Source: UKL13-2 sp043773745
GTDB lineage: Bacteria > Pseudomonadota > Gammaproteobacteria > Burkholderiales > Usitatibacteraceae
Assembly: GCA_043773745.1 (NCBI GenBank)
Contig: JAYVEV010000122.1
Coordinates: 48,766-112,765 of the forward strand
DNA length: 64,000 nucleotides
Reading direction: 5' to 3'
Part shown: positions 62,069 to 64,000 of the stretch, one piece after another
Layout: the number at the start of each line of letters is the position of its first letter
How positions within the stretch are numbered: position 1 is the first letter of the stretch
Notes under the pieces: model-generated
Told to the model about the DNA's origin: nothing
What the model saw: only the letters and a program-made list of their open reading frames with translations
The model's database searches: none
Position numbers and translations under genes: made by a program

Positions 62069-62567
62069 TTTTTGCTCCTCAGCTAAAGGGTAACGTCACC
62101 ATCGTAAGAGTTGCGTCGCGACAAATGTGTAGTCGCTGCACGGCAGTCCGTGTCAGAAAACACTGACGATTAGGCTGGGCGCGAAATACTTTTTGATCGC
62201 ATCAAGTCGTTAAAAAACCTATTCCCGTTCGTGGCGAACGTGTTGAACCATGAGCGGGCTACGTTGAATCAATAACTTGCATCTGTGTCCTTCGAGGGTC
62301 TTAGGACGGACGGGGGTTTTTAGAAGTGCTCACTAAAAAACTCTAATATCCACGGTTATTTCGAGGCATTTTTGCTCCGAAATTCCCGCCATTGCTGGAC
62401 TTTTATATTTTTATTGAGCATGCAGAACGGCTGACGTCAGCACGCGACCTCGGCCTACACCGGCAGTCCCATAACAGCGTAAGACTGACAGGCATCGTTG
62501 CGCTTATCCGGCTCTTTGCCAGTTCTTTCCAGTTCTTACCCAGCTCTTACTCATGGAAGCAGGACTT
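62069..62567. other. Intergenic region before sugar-dehydrogenase-like gene
   Basis: About 500 bp. It contains an inverted repeat CGTTCG-TGG-CGAACG (62226-62240) and four imperfect 10-11-bp tandem repeats (62508-62550) just before the start codon. No supported gene. Confidence 0.5.
62508..62550. repeat. Four imperfect tandem repeats of CCAGTTCTTAC type
   Basis: Units CCGGCTCTTTG, CCAGTTCTTT, CCAGTTCTTAC and CCAGCTCTTAC lie head to tail and end two bases before an ATG at 62553. They sit in the probable 5' leader of the downstream gene. Confidence 0.7.
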
Positions 62568-63941
62568 ATGATTAAAAAATCACATTCCATTTTTGCGCTC
62601 ATTGCGGCGCTAAACCTCGCCGCCTGCGGTGAGATGGCGCGTCTGCCACTGTCAGCAGGCACTGGCCCCAATCCAACCTTGCCCGCACCCAATAAAACAC
62701 TGCTACCCACAGTCAACATTGCTCCGGCACAAGGTTGGATGCCCGGCACCAAACCCATCGCGGCACCCGGAACGGTGGTTAACGCTTTCGCAACCGGGCT
62801 TGACCATCCGCGCTGGATCTATGTGCTGCCGAACGGTGATGTATTGGTCGCCGAGACCAACGCACCACCCAAGCCGGATGATGCCAAAGGTATTCGCGGC
62901 TGGGTGATGGGGCTGGTGATGAAACGCGCCGGGGCAGTCACCCGGAGCGCTGACCGCATTACGTTGCTGCGCGACCTCGACGGTGATGGGGTGGCAGAGA
63001 CCCGCACGGTGCTGCTGGAAAATCTCTCCTCGCCTTTTGGCATGGCGCTGGTGGGCAATAATTTATATGTGGCCAACACCAATGCGATTGAGCGCTTTCC
63101 CTACATCACCGGCGACACCCAGATCACCGCCCCCGCGCGCCGGGTGGTTGAGTTGCCGGCCGGGACCATTAACCACCACTGGACCAAAAGCCTGATTGCA
63201 AGCCGTGATGGCAGCAAGCTCTACGCCACCATCGGCTCAAACAGTAATGTGGGCGAGAACGGCATGGCAGTGGAACAAGGTCGTGCCGCGATTTGGGAAG
63301 TCGATGTCATAACGGGTGCCTATCGTGTGTTTGCGTCCGGCATCCGTAATCCAAACGGCATGGCGTGGGAGCCGGATACGGGCATGTTGTGGACCGTCGC
63401 CAACGAGCGCGACGAAATCGGCAGCGATCTCGTACCCGACTATCTCACCTCAGTGCGCGATGGCGGCTTTTACGGCTGGCCGTACAGCTACTATGGCGGC
63501 AATGTGGATGAGCGCGTCAAGCCGCAACGCCCTGATTTGGTCGCGACAGCCATCAAGCCCGACTATGCGCTCGGAGCACACACGGCGTCGCTAGGGCTGG
63601 CATCGTCGGCAGGGTCTTCACTGCCTGCCCGCTTTGCAAATGGTATGTTCATCGGCCAACACGGCTCGTGGAATCGCAATCCGCATAGCGGCTATAAAGT
63701 TATTTTCGTGCCATTCAAAACCGGCATGCCGAGCGGCGATCCGATTGATGTGCTGACCGGATTTTTAAGTGACGATGGCAAAGCTAACGGACGGCCCGTG
63801 GGGGTGGCTATCGATAAACGCGGTGCGCTGCTGGTGGCCGATGATGTCGGCAATGTGATTTGGCGCGTTAGTACCTTGCCTTCTACTGTGCCCACTACAT
63901 CACCTACTGTCCGTCCCTCACATTTTGAAAAGATGTGGTAA
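62568..63941 (+). CDS. PQQ/sorbosone-dehydrogenase-like lipoprotein
   Basis: 457 residues: signal with lipobox LNLAAC, then a six-bladed beta-propeller of the L-sorbosone dehydrogenase/soluble glucose dehydrogenase type (FATGLDHPRWIYVLPNGDVLVAET, DGDGVAETRTVL, SPFGMALVGNNLYVANT, ASGIRNPNGMAWEPDTGMLWTVANERDEIG, YGWPYSYYGG, GQHGSWNRNPHSGYKV, RPVGVAIDKRGALLVADDVGNVIWRV). Family members oxidise sugars or aldoses with PQQ in the periplasm. The ATG at 62568 has AGGA upstream; 62553 is in frame. The last 59 bases of the window hold nothing recognised. Confidence 0.88.
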   Translation: MIKKSHSIFALIAALNLAACGEMARLPLSAGTGPNPTLPAPNKTLLPTVNIAPAQGWMPGTKPIAAPGTVVNAFATGLDHPRWIYVLPNGDVLVAETNAPPKPDDAKGIRGWVMGLVMKRAGAVTRSADRITLLRDLDGDGVAETRTVLLENLSSPFGMALVGNNLYVANTNAIERFPYITGDTQITAPARRVVELPAGTINHHWTKSLIASRDGSKLYATIGSNSNVGENGMAVEQGRAAIWEVDVITGAYRVFASGIRNPNGMAWEPDTGMLWTVANERDEIGSDLVPDYLTSVRDGGFYGWPYSYYGGNVDERVKPQRPDLVATAIKPDYALGAHTASLGLASSAGSSLPARFANGMFIGQHGSWNRNPHSGYKVIFVPFKTGMPSGDPIDVLTGFLSDDGKANGRPVGVAIDKRGALLVADDVGNVIWRVSTLPSTVPTTSPTVRPSHFEKMW

Positions 63942-64000
63942 ATAAGCGTCACACCAGTTGGTGCGATGAGCTGTCATTTATGATGCATCATGCAACTATA

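Noticed and set aside
1..64000. CRISPR arrays, insertion sequences, integrases, rRNA operon
   Set aside because: No regularly spaced repeats, transposase or integrase motifs, or rRNA sequences were recognised on either strand.

Overview
The window looks like chromosome of a Gram-negative betaproteobacterium, most likely Burkholderiales near the Oxalobacteraceae. This rests on the leuC-entericidin-leuD order, the LplT-acyltransferase fusion, the CsbD/BON/YqjD-type stress genes and a TonB-dependent receptor. The genus cannot be named from sequence alone. An ice-binding (DUF3494) lipoprotein hints at a cold or freshwater habitat. I see no insertion sequences, phage genes or CRISPR arrays.

Region 1 (1-18.6 kb) is mostly housekeeping. 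It holds leuD (cut by the window edge), an entericidin-like lipoprotein and leuC, then guaD, aroC, an ArsR repressor with a long palindromic operator and its MFS-acyltransferase partner. These are followed by malic enzyme maeB, a VOC protein, an LD-carboxypeptidase, mntP, an orphan molybdopterin oxidoreductase, a PsiF protein, a secreted serine hydrolase and an MBOAT/SGNH surface O-acylation pair.

Region 2 (18.6-34.9 kb) is the most interesting part. A same-strand run reads, in transcription order, secreted cyanophycinase, aotJ-Q-M-O-P, argR and aruC-F-G-astD-astB. A TonB-dependent receptor is divergent from it. AotO belongs to the family shown in Pseudomonas to hydrolyse beta-Asp-Arg dipeptides (CphZ). 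The locus therefore reads as a complete route: extracellular cyanophycin is cut to beta-Asp-Arg, imported, split to Asp and Arg, and the Arg is degraded by the succinyltransferase pathway. Only astE is missing here. The divergent intergenic region carries two direct-repeat half-sites with exact 21-bp spacing that match the Pseudomonas ArgR operator pattern, which suggests one arginine-responsive switch for cyanophycinase, uptake and catabolism.

Region 3 (35-44 kb) has a tRNA-Arg(ACG) with a clear promoter and terminators, a class III cyclase fused to a PilZ domain, an iron-containing alcohol dehydrogenase, a DUF2177 protein, a transglutaminase-like protein, CsbD, a periplasmic three-repeat cysteine protein, two response regulators and an AI-2E-type permease.

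Region 4 (44-64 kb) is a stress and envelope neighbourhood. It holds two tandem paralogous CHASE3-type histidine kinases, a DUF1328 peptide too short for routine gene calling, a ferritin-like protein with a lysine-rich tail, two BON lipoproteins, a YqjD/YqjE/YqjK-like trio, OmpA, the ice-binding lipoprotein, two Crp/Fnr-type regulators, a hybrid histidine kinase with a response regulator, a second CsbD and a sorbosone-dehydrogenase-like lipoprotein. Three copies of a palindromic motif, TGTTYGNTAYCRAACA, lie around the two Crp/Fnr genes and are not explained by the gene annotation.
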